The translations under genes and the position numbers were made by a program. Positions 45,643-58,153 of a stretch of DNA of 64,000 nt are shown here, in pieces (positions within the stretch are counted from its first letter, which is position 1; each line of letters opens with the position of its first letter). Source of the DNA: Fennellomyces sp. T-0311. Lineage: Eukaryota > Mucoromycota > Mucoromycetes > Mucorales > Lichtheimiaceae. The notes under the pieces were generated by a model, which was not told the DNA's origin, searched no databases, and saw only the letters and a list, made by a program, of their open reading frames with translations. The stretch is taken from NCBI GenBank assembly GCA_025266875.1, contig JALLLT010000017.1, positions 620,001 through 684,000 of the forward strand, written 5' to 3'.

Positions 45643-48613
45643 ATGTCCGAACCCTCTGTATACACACTCGATGAAAAAGAGTACGATGCACCCTACTATT
45701 CTATACGTCCAGATTACGAGTCCTCTTACATGGGCTCAAACACGCCCATAGTAATCGACAATGGTATACGCGATTGTCAATTCTTCTCGTCCAGTCGCTT
45801 AAACGTAACCTCTTTCTAGGATCATACCAGTGCCGCGCTGGTTGGGCAACTGAAAAGGATCCTGCATGTAAGATACAACGATCGCATTAGTTGACGAATT
45901 TTCTTTTTCTCATTATCAATCAGTGATCTTTGATAATGTCGTGTCCAGGTACAAGGATCGCAAGGCCAACGTCAACATGGTATCTGTTGGTATGGACGTG
46001 TATGCAGATCCTGCAGGCCGTTCCAACGCGCGATCACCCTTTGACGGTAACGTTGTTTGCGACTTTGACCGGATGGTATGGCGATATGAACAATGACAGA
46101 CGACATTGGTATTAATATGCTGCTTAGGAAACGATATTGGATTATATCTTTACGACACTTGGAATCAACACCTCGAGTATTGAGCATCCTCTCATCATGA
46201 CCGAAGCTGTCTGCATACCCTCATACAGTCGAAAACGTAAATCAGCTTATACCTGTGATGGAGAGTGGATATCTGACATGCAAACTTATGTTAGAAATGG
46301 ATGAACTTTTGTTCGAGTGTTACAATGTGCCGTCTGTCATGTTTGGTATTGATTCTTTATTTGGTTTCTATGCCAATGGTGGTCTTCGTGACGAAAACGA
46401 CGGCGGTATTGTCATTTCAGCAGGTCATAATGCTACACATGTCATTCCTACGCTGCACGGTAAAGGACTACTGGAGCGAACCAAACGGTAATACAGTAAT
46501 CGTTTCTATTGGGCAATGTCTGACGTATATGTAGGATCTCCTATGGTGGAACTCAAGCGACAGATTATATGCTGAAGCTGATGCAATTAAAATATCCAAC
46601 ATTCCCTACTAAAATGACAACTTCACAAGCACAGGTAGTCAAGCGATCGTCTTTAAAGTCAGGAAATGCTGAATCGCTGTATAGGAATTGGTGCATACGC
46701 ATGTTAATGTTGCCGATGACTACCAGAAGGCACTGAATAAGATCGAGGATAAGGATACCTTTGATGAAGTGGATCGGATTATCCAATTTCCATACACGGC
46801 GCCAGTATGTTACAAGAAAAATAGCTTCTAATATGCGTGATACTGAACATACCAAGATAGTGGAGGAAAAGACGGAAGAAGAGTTGGCTCGACAAGCAGC
46901 AAAGAAGGAAGAGAATGCTAAGCGGTTACGTGAAGCAGCAGCAAAATCTCGTTTGGAAAAGGTTTGACTCAAGATCATATATCGGAGATTTCCAAGTGCT
47001 AATACTTGTTCTTACCAGTTAGTGACCCGCGAACAAGAGTTCGAAGCCTTCACAGAACTCAAAAACTCAAAAGCGACGTCTACTAAAAAGGACTGGCTGG
47101 TAACTATACACATCGACGAGCATGTTTTGATAGGTTTATTTACGCTACGGATATACAGGCACGGTTAAAAGAGACTGGGTTCAAGGATGAAGCAGACCTA
47201 GACGACACAATTAAGCAATTAGACACTGCTATCCAGCGTGCACGAAACAAGGAACTTGGTATCGATGAAAACGAAGAGAAGGAGCCTCCTGTGACAACAC
47301 TGATTGATATACCCGACGACCAACTAAGCGAAGCAGAGAAGAAGGAAAAGCGCAAGCAAAAGCTCATGAAGGCCAACTATGATGCTCGTCAACGTGCGAA
47401 AAAGGCAAAGGAGGAGGCAAAGTTACGAGAGGTAATCGTCGTTACTCTCATAGTTAGAATCTATGATTAATGGTTTTCGTTCTGTACGTATAGCAAGAGC
47501 AAGAACGACTCGAGGAAGAGAAGCGACAAAGAGATCCTGAAAAGTGGATAGAAGAGGTTAAAGAAAAGAGACAGGTAACTTATTGCTTATCTCGCATCGA
47601 TTGTTTCTTATTCACTCGAAATGTTTGATAGGCTGTTGTCGATAGAATCAAGCGGAGGAGACGGTTGACTATGGAGCTATCCGATCGCCGTAGCAGAGCA
47701 TCCCAGCTCCGTATGCGATCTATAGCAAGTCTGGCTAGCGATGGCCCTTCTCCAAAGCGGCGACGGAGAGGAAACCAAGAAGGTAGCTCATAGTAACGAG
47801 TAACGAATTATAATCGGATAACTAAAGCTTTAAATAGAGGATACCTTTGGTGCTGATGATGAGGATTGGATGATCTATCGCGAAATCGTGAGACTTGCTT
47901 TAAATATGATATAACGGGATTTATTAACAATCTGGAACTTGATGTAGAGCCGAGAAGACGAGTCTGACGAAGAGGAGGAAGATTTATCTGTTCTCAACCA
48001 TTATGAATCGCTGTTGCTTCAGTATGACCCGGATTTTCTGCCTGAACATTCGTATGAAGCAACTGCCTCTCCAACCAACACATTAATGCATATGCTTGCA
48101 CGTGGTAAATGGCCACCCTACGATCCCACCGATGTCGGACAGATGCATCAGCTCCATGTCAATATCGAGCGGGTTCGTGTAGGGGAAGTACTATTCCAGC
48201 CAAACATCGTTGGTCTGGATCAAGCAGGTCTTAGTGAGACAATGAATGACATCATCCGTACGTTCAATCCTGAGGAACGTAAACAGGCTGTCAAGGTGGG
48301 GCTATTTCATTAATGGATGAAGAGACGCAATTGCTTACTTGTAGTTCATTAATAGACCATTTTTGTCACTGGTGGCTTCAGCAGCTTGCCTGGTTTCTCA
48401 TCCAGAATCTCGTCTTCACTTCAATCATTATTGCCTGTGGGAACCATCTTCTCGGTCAAGCGTGCAGAAAATCCGCTGCTGGATGCCTGGAGAGGCGCTG
48501 CTATGATTGCTCAAAATGCAGCATACCATCAATATGCAGTAACCAAGAAGGAGTATGAAGAGTTTGGAGGGGAGTACATCAAGGCTCATGGACTGGGCAA
48601 TGTTTTTCGATAA
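45643..48613 (+). CDS. ARP5: Actin-related protein 5, INO80 chromatin-remodelling complex
   Basis: Fifteen exons join in phase to 729 aa: 45643-45763, 45820-45867, 45924-46075, 46128-46236, 46295-46487, 46535-46634, 46685-46804, 46857-46961, 47019-47099, 47159-47431, 47494-47574, 47632-47782, 47838-47887, 47948-48295 and 48356-48613. The actin fold is split. The N-terminal half shows PIVIDNGSYQCRAGWA, HPLIMTEAVC and GIVISAGHNATHVIPT. A long charged insertion with coiled-coil character follows (EEKTEEELARQAAKKEENAK to RRRRGNQ), and the fold resumes at TIFVTGGFSSLPGF and NPLLDAWRGAAMIAQ. That insertion and YEEFGGEY near the end are the Arp5 hallmarks. Arp5 couples INO80 ATPase activity to nucleosome sliding with Ies6. 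Yeast Arp5 has a similar length. Confidence 0.95.
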
Positions 48614-48733
48614 GTGAACAATAAAAGTGACCATCAAACTCTTATCAGATAAATGAATAAGACAATTCATGCTCGGCGCGATTTAAGAATCATACGCTGG
48701 GAAAATCAACCCTTCAAAAAAAAAAGACTTGCA

Positions 48734-49750
48734 ATGAAGACACACTTGAATGCCGTGTTTTCATTCACGCAGCTTTCGCAATGCACACTCTCAATAGCAA
48801 CACAAGGTGAGCCTTTTCTTTCCCATGGCGACATTTTTCATCCATTTCAGAAGCGAGCTGATTATGATCGGTTTAAAGCATCGATCCCGATCGTGTTGCG
48901 ATTTCCCGATCCTCGACAACCCAATGACCCTGCCATTCTCGTTACTGTTGCGCTCAACTCTCGATCGAAATCTGATAGAAATGCTCTTCATGGCAAAGTA
49001 CTTTGTCATGACTACCAGACAGTGGAAGCAGTTTATTCGCTCGTGTCACAGGACGAACAGGAACAACGGATGAAAGCAGCCACACTTCTATTGAACAACT
49101 TCTCACCAGTGGCTACAAATTATTCGTTTATTGCGATTGACATCCTATTGAAAGACAACTATATATGGCGGTCGTGTCGATTACCAAACATGTCATGGTA
49201 ACAGAAAGAGAACAAAGGCAAGCGAAATAGACCGATCATCAACAAAAATGCATGCTAGGGCTCGGAGGATGTGGGGACTTGCCTCGCGTGCCAGTATGAT
49301 ATCATTCACTAGCATGTATTACTCTGTTCTTGGTGGTGCATACAGCTCCTTAAGCAAAGCAAATGCAAATTATGTGAGTAATCAATTCAATTGCTGCGAG
49401 AGACATTTTTTTTTGCTGATTTGAGCATGTGTAGGCATACAAGGCAGGATCCTTGGCAATCCAACAGATTAAATTTGCTCAGTGGTTAAGGGACCCGATA
49501 TTGGAGTCAAAGTGTTGGCTCTATTATGCGGAAGATCTGATCCAGCTGCACAAGTTCAAACGCGCGGATAAAATAGTTGCTCGACAACTGGAATTCGCAG
49601 AGCAAATCGGTGATCCCATCGTAAGAACGTGCTTACATGAAACATGTGGTTAAGGTTAATGACGATTTTATACACTTGCAGCTGCTCAAAATGTGTGATT
49701 CCGTGCTAGCAAAGAGAAATAGCGCATACAAGGAATATGCCGTTGCTTAA
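48734..49750 (+). CDS. Conserved protein of unknown function
   Basis: Exons 48734-49170, 49259-49373, 49435-49620 and 49682-49750 join in phase to 268 aa. Recognisable stretches are KRADYDRFKASIPIVLRFPD, MKAATLLLNNFSPVATNYSF, SSLSKANANYAYKAGSLAIQ and FAQWLRDPILESKCWLYYAE, followed by a helix-rich end (EFAEQIGDPILLKMCDSVL). The C-terminal half reads like helical repeats. I believe animals have relatives of this protein but cannot name the family with confidence. It starts only 120 bases after the ARP5 stop on the same strand; these are separate transcripts by eukaryotic norms. Confidence 0.7.
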
Positions 49751-50134
49751 GTCTGTTTCTGTATATCAAGCGATTCTAAGAGCAGAAAATAGGCGGCAGG
49801 CATCGTGGCAAGATAGCTAGAAAAAAACTAGGTTAGAACTATACCTTTAAAAGACGTGTGTAATATAGCAATATGATTATATGATATAACATCATTTTCC
49901 AGCAAGTCAATTATCTTTGCTCGGTAGCAAAGGATGAAAAAAAAAGGTTTTTTCTTACGAAAACATAAAAAATTAATAGAGTATCAAAAAGTGAGAAGCA
50001 AGTGTTATCCATGAAAGATAGGAGGACAGATAATGAAAGCAAAGTCAAAGGGAAATAGGGTGTTTGTAAAAGGGAAAGTAACTACTGCTACGGTACATCA
50101 TGACCAAAGTCATTAATCGTTATTAGAGGACTAT
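49751..50134. other. Convergent spacer, no gene
   Basis: 3' flanks of two convergent genes, A/T-rich with an A9-G2-T6 palindrome-like tract near 49935. Confidence 0.45.
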
Positions 50135-51231
50135 TTATGCGGTTGCAATGGGCGTGGGAGCTGGGGCAGGTGCAGTCGCAGCAGTTTCAGGAGCATTTCG
50201 TGGAGTTTCCGCTTCTTCCACCGGTGCATTATTTTCATGGTCGTGATCCGCAGCATTGTTTTCTTCCTCAGATGCAGCGGGCGCCTGACTCTTCTTGGGA
50301 AGCTTAAAGAAATCTGTCAGACGACGGCCAATAGGTGACGCTGAACGGGGAGTCTCCTTTTCGTTATCATCTTGCTGCTCCTGCTTTGAATGCTCTTGTT
50401 CTATAAAGTACATCGATCAATATAAAGGTATTTTTTGAAAGCAAAAGGTTACATGGCTCACCCGTCTGTTCTTCTTCCTTTGTTTCCTTCTTCTTGTTTC
50501 CAAAGAACTTGCCGATCAATGATTGACGCTTAGGGCTTGTACTAGCTGGAGCAGCTTCAGGTGATGGTAATTGATCTGCAGTGACAGCGGCAACAGCGTC
50601 GTTAGCCGTGTCAGCAACAGTATCTGCAGCCTCCCCGGCCGCTGAAGCAACGGTCTCCTTGGCTTTCTCTGGGGCACCTTCTACGACAGCTGATGTCTCA
50701 ATGGGCTGGAGTTGCTCAATCTTGGGGAGTTCAACGGGGTGAGACTCACCACTTGGTTGGCCATGAGTAGGCGAAGATGCGCTTTCGTCTGCTGGAGGCG
50801 TCTTGGGCGACATAACCTAATGCATTTCTTCTTTATTAACACGACACAAGGCAAACTTTGCATGTTTGTTTTTTCTGTTATCATCGTCTCACCTTGATAC
50901 CGGAAAAGAAGCTACCAAATCCTTTAGATTTACGTTTCTCAGCAGTAGGTGTCTTGGCTTCTTCTGTTCCTTCTTCTTCAGTAGCAGGAGCAGCTGCTTC
51001 TTCTTCCTTTCCTTCCTTTTTGGTGGATTTGAAAGGATTGAATAGATTCAAACGCTTTCCCGCTTTTCCTCCGCTGCTCGTGGTGGCCGCTGGTGCCGGC
51101 TCCGTTGTTTCATCAGCTGGAGTTGCATTAATACTTTCAGCTGCAGTAGCCAAAGTGGTATCGGCAACTGTTTCGTTGGGTGTCTCTGTCTGTACGGGTG
51201 TCGTCTGCTGTTCAGCTTCTTGAGTAGTCAT
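50135..51231 (-). CDS. Disordered Ala/Glu/Pro-rich protein with four aromatic-basic motifs
   Basis: Exons 50893-51231, 50462-50816 and 50135-50400 join in phase to 319 aa. Composition is dominated by Ala, Glu, Thr and Pro, so most of the chain should be unstructured. Four short motifs interrupt it at roughly even spacing: KRLNLFNPFKSTKK, KSKGFGSFFSGIK, KRQSLIGKFFGNKKK and RRLTDFFKLPKKS. Each combines two aromatic residues with flanking lysine/arginine, the pattern of short membrane-binding or partner-binding amphipathic segments. I do not recognise a family. The motif repetition is direct observation; function is open. Confidence 0.75.
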
Positions 51232-53130
51232 AATGATGTCAGAAAAAGATTGTGTTCAAAAGAAAGAAGCAAAAGAAAAAAGGAGATGACACATGTATTT
51301 ATATTTCTTTTTTTTTCTCAGTAACAGTAGTAACAACAAGTCATGTATGATTAGCTTTCAGCACGAGCAGAATGAGAGGGCATGAGAAGAAGAGGGAGGT
51401 CCATATAGGAGCAAGAAGACTAGTTTTTTTTGTTCCGAGCTGTGTAACACTGCGTACACTTTATACATACTATTCAACCCTTTAAACGTGTCTATTCGTA
51501 CATGATTCATCTTGTTGCTTGTGATATCGAAAGAAAATACACATGGTGAATTGTACAGAATAGGGCGTACTTCATGTAATACGTGATCATGTTCTCTTAC
51601 ATAACCGCACGATGCAGTTAAATTTAGATGGTTTGCCCGCCTTTCTGGTTAATCACACGCTATTTTAAAATTTGTGGTGTCTTACATGCAGGTCGCTTGT
51701 CTCAAATCTGACTACAATGATCATCCCGATAACAAGAAAACTCCCAACTCCCCTTCTCCCCCTGGTTCTCGTGCAACTTTCCATACCGTGCTGTTCCCTT
51801 GTAGCAGGAAAAGCAAAAAAATGCATTGTTTATTTTTTTTGTAAAAGAAAATCCCCTTATTGCAAAAGGTAATCTCAAAGGGCAGTTTAATGCAAAAGAG
51901 AGAGTACTCTTTTTTTTTTGTATTAGACAGGGAAAGTCAACAGGTTCATCTTTCGCGCCTGTGTTTCTCTCCGCCACTCCTTAAACGAGTAAGGAAGTCT
52001 TTTCTCTCTCTCTCTCTCTGCTTTTTCCTCGGTGATAATAAATATCGTCATTCCTTACCATCTTTACGACTGTTTTGGAAAATTAGGGAGGACACCCTAA
52101 AAATTCAATGCGACCAATATCTTTTTGCACCAGTGAAAACAGTGCACATGTTTGATTCATTTTGATCGATACCCAGATCCATTCTGATAATCCTTTCTAT
52201 CAGTTTCCGTTCATTAAATATATCACGCCAAGCGATCAGAAAGAGACGCGTGGTTGCTGAATCCGAAATACAAGTTAGGTCCTGTAAAGATCATTAGGAC
52301 TTGGCTAAACCGGAATCACTCAAGTGTAAAAGTCGCCATATTGCCATCATGGCCGCGTTGCATGTCATGCTTATTAAGGGTGGAAACGTTTGGTTAATTG
52401 ACCTGTTCGCTGTTCATTTTCTAAATACATAGTTGCTTGTAGCATCCTATTATAGTCGTAGGTTAATCAATGCTAACGAAACGTTAATACTTCTTACTAG
52501 AGATCAGGTTCTATACACAGCCTAGAAAGTGTTTTTCTTCATGGTAATCCAAAATTGTGCATTACTCTCATGCTTACCACGTTATGAAAATCTGCTTAAT
52601 ATGCAGAATCTATTTTCTTTACTGCATGTAGTAATTCTATCCGCTTTTTGTTCATCCGTACCCATGTGTACCGTCGTCGATGACATTATGACTCCTGAAG
52701 CTCCAGTGACTATAGCACTAGAATCCTCGACATACTCGTGTACGTAAAGTATACATTTACTTGGACCTGCGGCGCATACATGTAGAAGTGATATTGGTAT
52801 TTGCACCTAACTTGATTAGTAGGGATAAAATAGCGCTATAGCTAAAGATCAGTGGTCAGGAGAATAGTACTAGCCGTTCAACGGTCTGTATCTTTGATTG
52901 TTCATATCTGATCTGGCAATACCGTTTAACACTAAATAATAACGGTCATTGGTTTCAATCAGATAGTGCCCGTCCGTCACCACCAAGGTAGTTGGTAGAA
53001 GTTATGTGCAATTGGCATCCACTTACCGCTTTCTATTAACAACGGCGTTATAAATATGCCGTGTGACAGGTATGCAAAAAAATGAGCGGGCTCATGCCGA
53101 TTTCTTTGGCTCTTTGCAAGGTTACCAACA
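51232..53130. other. Intergenic region, no supported gene
   Basis: Contains a T-rich stretch, a CT microsatellite at about 52003-52020 and open frames below 105 codons without domains. Nothing convincing. Confidence 0.45.
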
Positions 53131-53865
53131 ATGGAAGAGTAAGTTATACATGAAACATCGTTAATAATGGAGAATAATGAACATGTACACGTAGAATAGA
53201 GACGCAGCAACAGTCATTGAAAGCGATCCGGTAAGTGATCTGTTCAGTTCACGAGTATTCACGTCGTTTCACGTCGTTATTAACTCGTAGTGGTTAGCGA
53301 TTCAACTCAATCGTTATTAAATTGCAAAGCCAACCTTATACAAAAAATCGAGTCTTTGGATCACAAGGAAAAGCTTCTCGATGAGATCGTCTCGGAGCGA
53401 CAACGATTAACAAAAGAAAAACGAATGCTACTCGAAATGATTCAAAGTGTACAACGCGATATTGAAGCAGTTGAGTTTCCTTTTCTTTTTTTTTGCTGTC
53501 AAAAGCAATCTATAACGTTTTGGAATAGGTTACCGAAGCTGAAGCATCGTTAGGGAAGGAACGAGACGAGTTGAAACAGTCAGTGGATCGAATAAAGATT
53601 CAAGAATATGAGCCGTTGCATGGTAACTAAGCGATCAATGCCCATGACCGCCACTGTTGGACTAATGGTAGCAATAGATCAAGTCAATGGGTTACGAACT
53701 CGGTCCGGATTACAGAAACTCCCTCATGTACAGCAAGAAATAGAAGCGCAACAAGCTCGGGCATTGGAAGAACGCCGTGAAAAGTGGCAGCAAGCATCAC
53801 CATCACCATCGCTACGCAACGATGCATCTTCATCCAGCAACCGTTCTCGATCAAGGCGACGATAA
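53131..53865 (+). CDS. ZC4H2-like coiled-coil protein lacking the zinc finger
   Basis: Exons 53131-53138, 53195-53230, 53298-53469, 53529-53622 and 53678-53865 join in phase to 165 aa. The N-terminal two thirds is a continuous coiled coil (LIQKIESLDHKEKLLDEIVS, RQRLTKEKRMLLEMIQSVQR). It is followed by EYEPLHDQVNGLRTRSGLQK and LPHVQQEIEA. This last part aligns closely with animal ZC4H2 ([30 protein letters not shown]). The animal protein then has a C4H2 zinc finger, whereas this one ends in SNRSRSRRR after a Ser-rich linker. Role unknown in fungi. The splice choice at exon 3 (acceptor GGTTAG) is the one that keeps phase. Its stop is 83 bases from the convergent transporter's stop. Confidence 0.72.
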
Positions 53866-53948
53866 AACTTGTATATATCAAAAGATGCGCATTTTATCCT
53901 CACGAATAGCAATCTACGTTGAACATTTTATTTCCATAAAGAAGGTAT

Positions 53949-56131
53949 TTACACGGACACTCTGTCACTTGTGGGAATTTGGAGCAATGTGGTCTTGCGA
54001 CTATTTGGGGCAGATGTAACCTCGACGATACGTCTACTTAACAATGTCGCTACCAATCCCATTACACCACCGAACGTGAGAACCCAAGCAACGTTGGCCG
54101 TGTTCTCATCCTTGTTTTGTCCGTGTTCAACCCAGCTGACAACACGGAAAATGACAGCTGCGATAATGGCGACTCCAAATTGAGGGAAGACAATGTACAT
54201 ATTGTGCACTCCCAACACCATTCCAGCGTCCAGTTCATCTTCATAGTCATCGCTTGTCTCCGGTTCCGGAACTATGCTCCTCGATTCATCTTCCAAAGTG
54301 ATGGGTATGTCGCTGACAAGTGCACCATAGTTGGGCGACGGCAGCGAGGATGCTATAGATAGGACATCATCGTCGACCATGGCAATGGATCGACTGGCAG
54401 CTGGACTTGTGATGTCAGGTGTAAGCATGGATGGCGTTGCGGATGATACCATGATGTATTCGCCAACCAGCGCAAAGGGGATCCAAAGTACCACACTCCA
54501 CGAGATACCAATGATTGCAACAATCAGAGTTGCCGTAGCGACATCTGATACGAAGATAGTGGAAAGCATGGCCAGTGAAAAGAGTAAATTACCGGCTGTG
54601 TAGACATTTTTCATGGTGAACAGAGCGGGACAACAGGGTTTGTGTGCCACGAGCCATGGAAGGACAATCCCAGAGACCACCGACACGATTGCGTACAGCA
54701 GCAATGCAAATGATCCGGCGCGTGTGCCTTTTGCCCAGGAATCGGGGGTTTCGCGAGAGTGGGTGGCGAAATATAGGTCGGACACCCAAGTCGTGCTATC
54801 ATTATACACGTAAAAATTACGGAACAAGACCCTTTGTGTGATCTCACCTGTAGAATAGAAAAGGAAACCAGCCAAGCCAAGCAAAGAATTGTACGTTGCA
54901 TAGCCGTTGGATCGGGGCTGGCAAAGATCGAAGCGCATGCCAGATATGTACAAACGTAGAGTACCAGCGACTAAAGAGCACACATACGTGAGTACACATT
55001 ATATTTAGCAAGTGATGCACAGACCTGTCATCGTCGTCTTCGGAAGCAGTGAAGACCTTTTCTTCTGTGGTAACACATGTGACACCGACTGTCACAATGA
55101 ACACTGCAATCGCAACCAAACAGAACACTTTGATCTGTGTATCACCCAAGAAAGGCAGAAATTTGACCAGATCGACAAATCCGGTAAAGTAGCCCACGAC
55201 CATTGCCACGTTGGATAATCGCGCCGCCCAGGCATTCGCATGCTGCTGTTGCCAAAGTGGAGGCACATCCAGAATCAGTGCTCGGCATGACGCCTGGACG
55301 GCATTCAGCGAGAAATCCAAAGTGTAAAATGCCAAGATGGCGATCACAATGGCCGCTCGTCGTTCCTTTTCCGCAATGTTTTCGGGTATATCAGTTCCAT
55401 CCGACAGCCATATCAGCACAGCGCCAATATCCTTTGCATAGGCCACGCATAGCATGGAGAGACATACAAGGATGCCGCCGATGATGATGAAAGGACGTCG
55501 TCTGCCCAAACGTGAGCTACATCGATCACTCATAGACCCAATGACAGCTGCATCAGTGCAGTTGAGCTAAAATGGTTTTGTATGGTTGATATAAGGAAAT
55601 GCTTACGTTGAATAACAAGCCCTTTATAATAAACGAACGAGTGTGAGTTTTTGTTGCTGCTTCGGAATATTGGTTAACCGCGTTACCAGACAGGGGTCCT
55701 GCAAGCCAAACTAGTGCTGTTACATCTTTAGAAAGGTCAAGTGAGAGCAAGTACGGGGTGCCATAAGCCAACTCGACTGTCCCTACAGAGCCAGAAACGG
55801 ACGCATGAGAACGATGCTAGTGAAAATATGGAAAGCCCCAATTACATGTAAACTGTACACCGCACATGCATATTGTTAGGTAAAGCATCTGCATCAATGA
55901 CAGATCAGGTTTTTCGTCATTCTGACTGTGCAATAAACTGAGTTGCTCGTCGTGTCGTTCACGTTGTCGACGTTCCCGGGATCGTTCGAATAAAAAGGTA
56001 TCCGACGCAGAGCGCTTGATTCCCGGATGAGGGTTTATGTACGACGTCGTATACAACGTCTCAAAAGACGTTCCAGTTGCCAGCGACGGGCGCTTGAGCC
56101 CGGAAATAGGTGGGCGTGAATTGGGAGGCAT
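53949..56131 (-). CDS. SLC45/sucrose-transporter-type MFS sugar transporter
   Basis: Six exons join in phase to 629 aa: 55846-56131, 55687-55782, 55607-55621, 55025-55547, 54848-54970 and 53949-54795. The N-terminal tail is basic and cytosolic (RSRERRQRERHDEQ). The TM1-TM2 region reads VELAYGTPYLLSLDLSKDV, LVWLAGPLSG, then DRCSSRLGRRRPFIIIGG with the conserved RxGRR loop. NVQFFAWLGWFPFLFYS is another SLC45/SUT landmark. A long loop with DDDVLSIASS and DYEDELDAG separates later helices, and the last helices end before SDRVSV. Fission yeast Sut1 and plant SUTs transport maltose or sucrose with protons, so an alpha-glucoside substrate is likely. One exon is only 15 nt (encoding GLVIQ with its split codons). 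Confidence 0.88.
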
Positions 56132-56362
56132 GAAAAAAAAGCGAAAGAGCGACTAGTCGTTGGAGCATTGGCATTTTGGCATGCAAGTTGTTCAAGCGCC
56201 GTTTGAAAAGTTCAAAAAGCAAAGCGTTTTGGCTAACAGTCATCGGTTCTTCTTCTTTTCCCTTCTCTTTTTTTAGAGCACACGCACATACAAACAATGC
56301 AAAAGAGAACTAAAGATTGATCTCTAGCATATTTGAATACAAAAGAATCACTCTTGTATGCG
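56132..56362. promoter_or_regulatory. Divergent promoter, sugar transporter / methyltransferase
   Basis: These 231 bases lie between divergent start codons (56131 minus, 56363 plus). An ATG at 56333 is in frame with the methyltransferase and could be its true start. Confidence 0.45.
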
Positions 56363-58124
56363 ATGGGATCAAACGAAAGCAAGTTATCCAACGAACGACA
56401 CACCGAAAGCAAAACACACGACAATGAAGGACGCGGCGTACGGTTTCATCGACGAACGCATTCGAAAGAGTACAAGAAGCACGCAGACCCACAGGTTGAG
56501 CCTGTGCAACAAAGCAGCAGCAATATCAATAATTATATCCAAGCATCACGGCGTCCAAGTCTACGGAAAAACCGGCATAGCACGGGCATCCTTAGCATGA
56601 TCAAACACCCACAAGCGTCCATGAGAAAAAGTTTCAGCAGTGGAAGCGATAGTACAGCATCGACAGATACAGCCAAAAGTATAACTACTTCAAAGCTTGA
56701 AGAATTGTCTGCCGAAGCAGGCAGTGCGGCAATGATTTCGGCTGTGGCGAACGCCGTTGCTGCAACCAACAGCAGGACGCCGTCCATGGGTAGTCGAACA
56801 AGTAGTTTTCCAAGCAGTAACGGCGGGAGTGTGAGCACGCAAGTGGCCGTGCACAACGAACCAAAAAATGCGACATTCCTCCATCCTCCTGAAATACCGT
56901 GCATCCACGAACGCTCTCCAAGCCCAACTCTACAAAGTGAACCAGACGATAAGACACAGCGTACAGGTGAACGGCTACTAAAGGAGCTTTATCTATTGCC
57001 AGAAGCTGATGCTCAACGACGCAAGGAACGAGATAGGCAAGTTCATTGGAGGGGAAAAACAAACTTAAGGTTTAAGGTATTTTAGCGTTCTTGCTCATCT
57101 TTTTTTTTTCGCGCGCGCACGTATAGGCAGCAACGGCAGGTATGAGGATTGCGTCATGCATATAGAAAGGGAGATATAAATAGTTCATCACTCACACCCC
57201 CCTCCTCTCCCTTTTCGTTTGCGTAGCATTATCTACTGAAATATGTGTGGCGAGCCAATTTCAAGGTGCCTCTCCAATCACCCACTTTGATTGTCAACTG
57301 GTGCTGTGGCACAGGTAAATTCGGAAGCACGGACCGCCCTTCGTGTGTAACAAGAAGCAATTTTAGGTATCTGGGCAATGGAAATGGCACAGCAGTTTCC
57401 GCATTCGCAAGTCATCGGGATGGATTTCCAATCGGCTACGCTTTCATCGCTGGGTCGATCGCTAAGCAACCTTAGCTTCAAGAACATCATAGTGGGGCAA
57501 GGCACTACAGGACTTGAAACATTGCAAGATAACACCGTCGATTACTTGATGATGCGCGATGTATGGCTCGTCAATTCGCCGGGTTATAAATGGCTTGAAA
57601 CCCTGGTTCAAGTCTTTCGCGTGCTGAAACCAGGGGGCTGGGTCGAAGTCTATGAGCAGGATCTACTAGTGCGCTCGCCTGGCCCTCATTTGGCAGTCTC
57701 AAACCAGTGGTACAAGCATCTCTTTGAAGCCGTAGGCATTAAGCACCACCTCATTGACGAAATTTCATCTTTCTTTCCGAAAATTGGATTTACAGCCCTC
57801 GATGAACGTGAGGTTGAGTTGCCTCTCGGTGAATGGCCTACCGTTCCTGGTAAGTAAGAAAAGGTTGTGCTACGCTGCTCGCTAACCCATTTTGTACACT
57901 CAGCCATGAAAGAGACAGGGTATCTCTTCAAAGATCTGATGATAAGACGCTTTCGCACCATTGCTCCGTGGCTGTGCGAATTCAACAACATCACACTCAA
58001 TGATATTAATGATAACGTCGAAAAATGGGCAGCGGAATGCGAAGAATACAAGGCGTCCATGTGCTGGCGATACTGGGCTGCTCAAAAACCCCTTTCACAA
58101 GAGAAAGCTGGCCTTTCTGCATAA
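56363..58124 (+). CDS. SAM-dependent methyltransferase with disordered N terminus
   Basis: Five exons join in phase to 492 aa: 56363-57036, 57127-57139, 57227-57314, 57367-57849 and 57904-58124. The first 220 residues are Ser/Thr-rich and probably disordered. The catalytic part begins at HYLLKYVWRANFKVPLQ, with motif I as LIVNWCCGTGIWAMEMAQQF, motif II near VIGMDFQSA, DYLMMRDVWL, and the post-motif VLKPGGWVEVYEQDLLVRSP. The C-terminal half has LFKDLMIRRFRTIAPWLCEF. Fungi have many of these proteins with unknown substrates. The start MGSNESK fits an N-myristoylation signal if 56363 is used; the upstream ATG at 56333 would bury it. Intron 57037-57126 has a GC donor (GCAAGT), and the next exon is only 13 nt. 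Confidence 0.85.
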
Positions 58125-58153
58125 GTATACCACAAAAACGGGGGTGCTTTTTA

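Noticed and set aside
54062..54250. Alternative short frames over the transporter's acidic loop
   Set aside because: Shadows of the long in-phase exon 53949-54795.
56533..57062. Two antisense frames of about 125 codons over the methyltransferase N terminus
   Set aside because: They mirror the Ser-rich coding strand and have no start context or homology.
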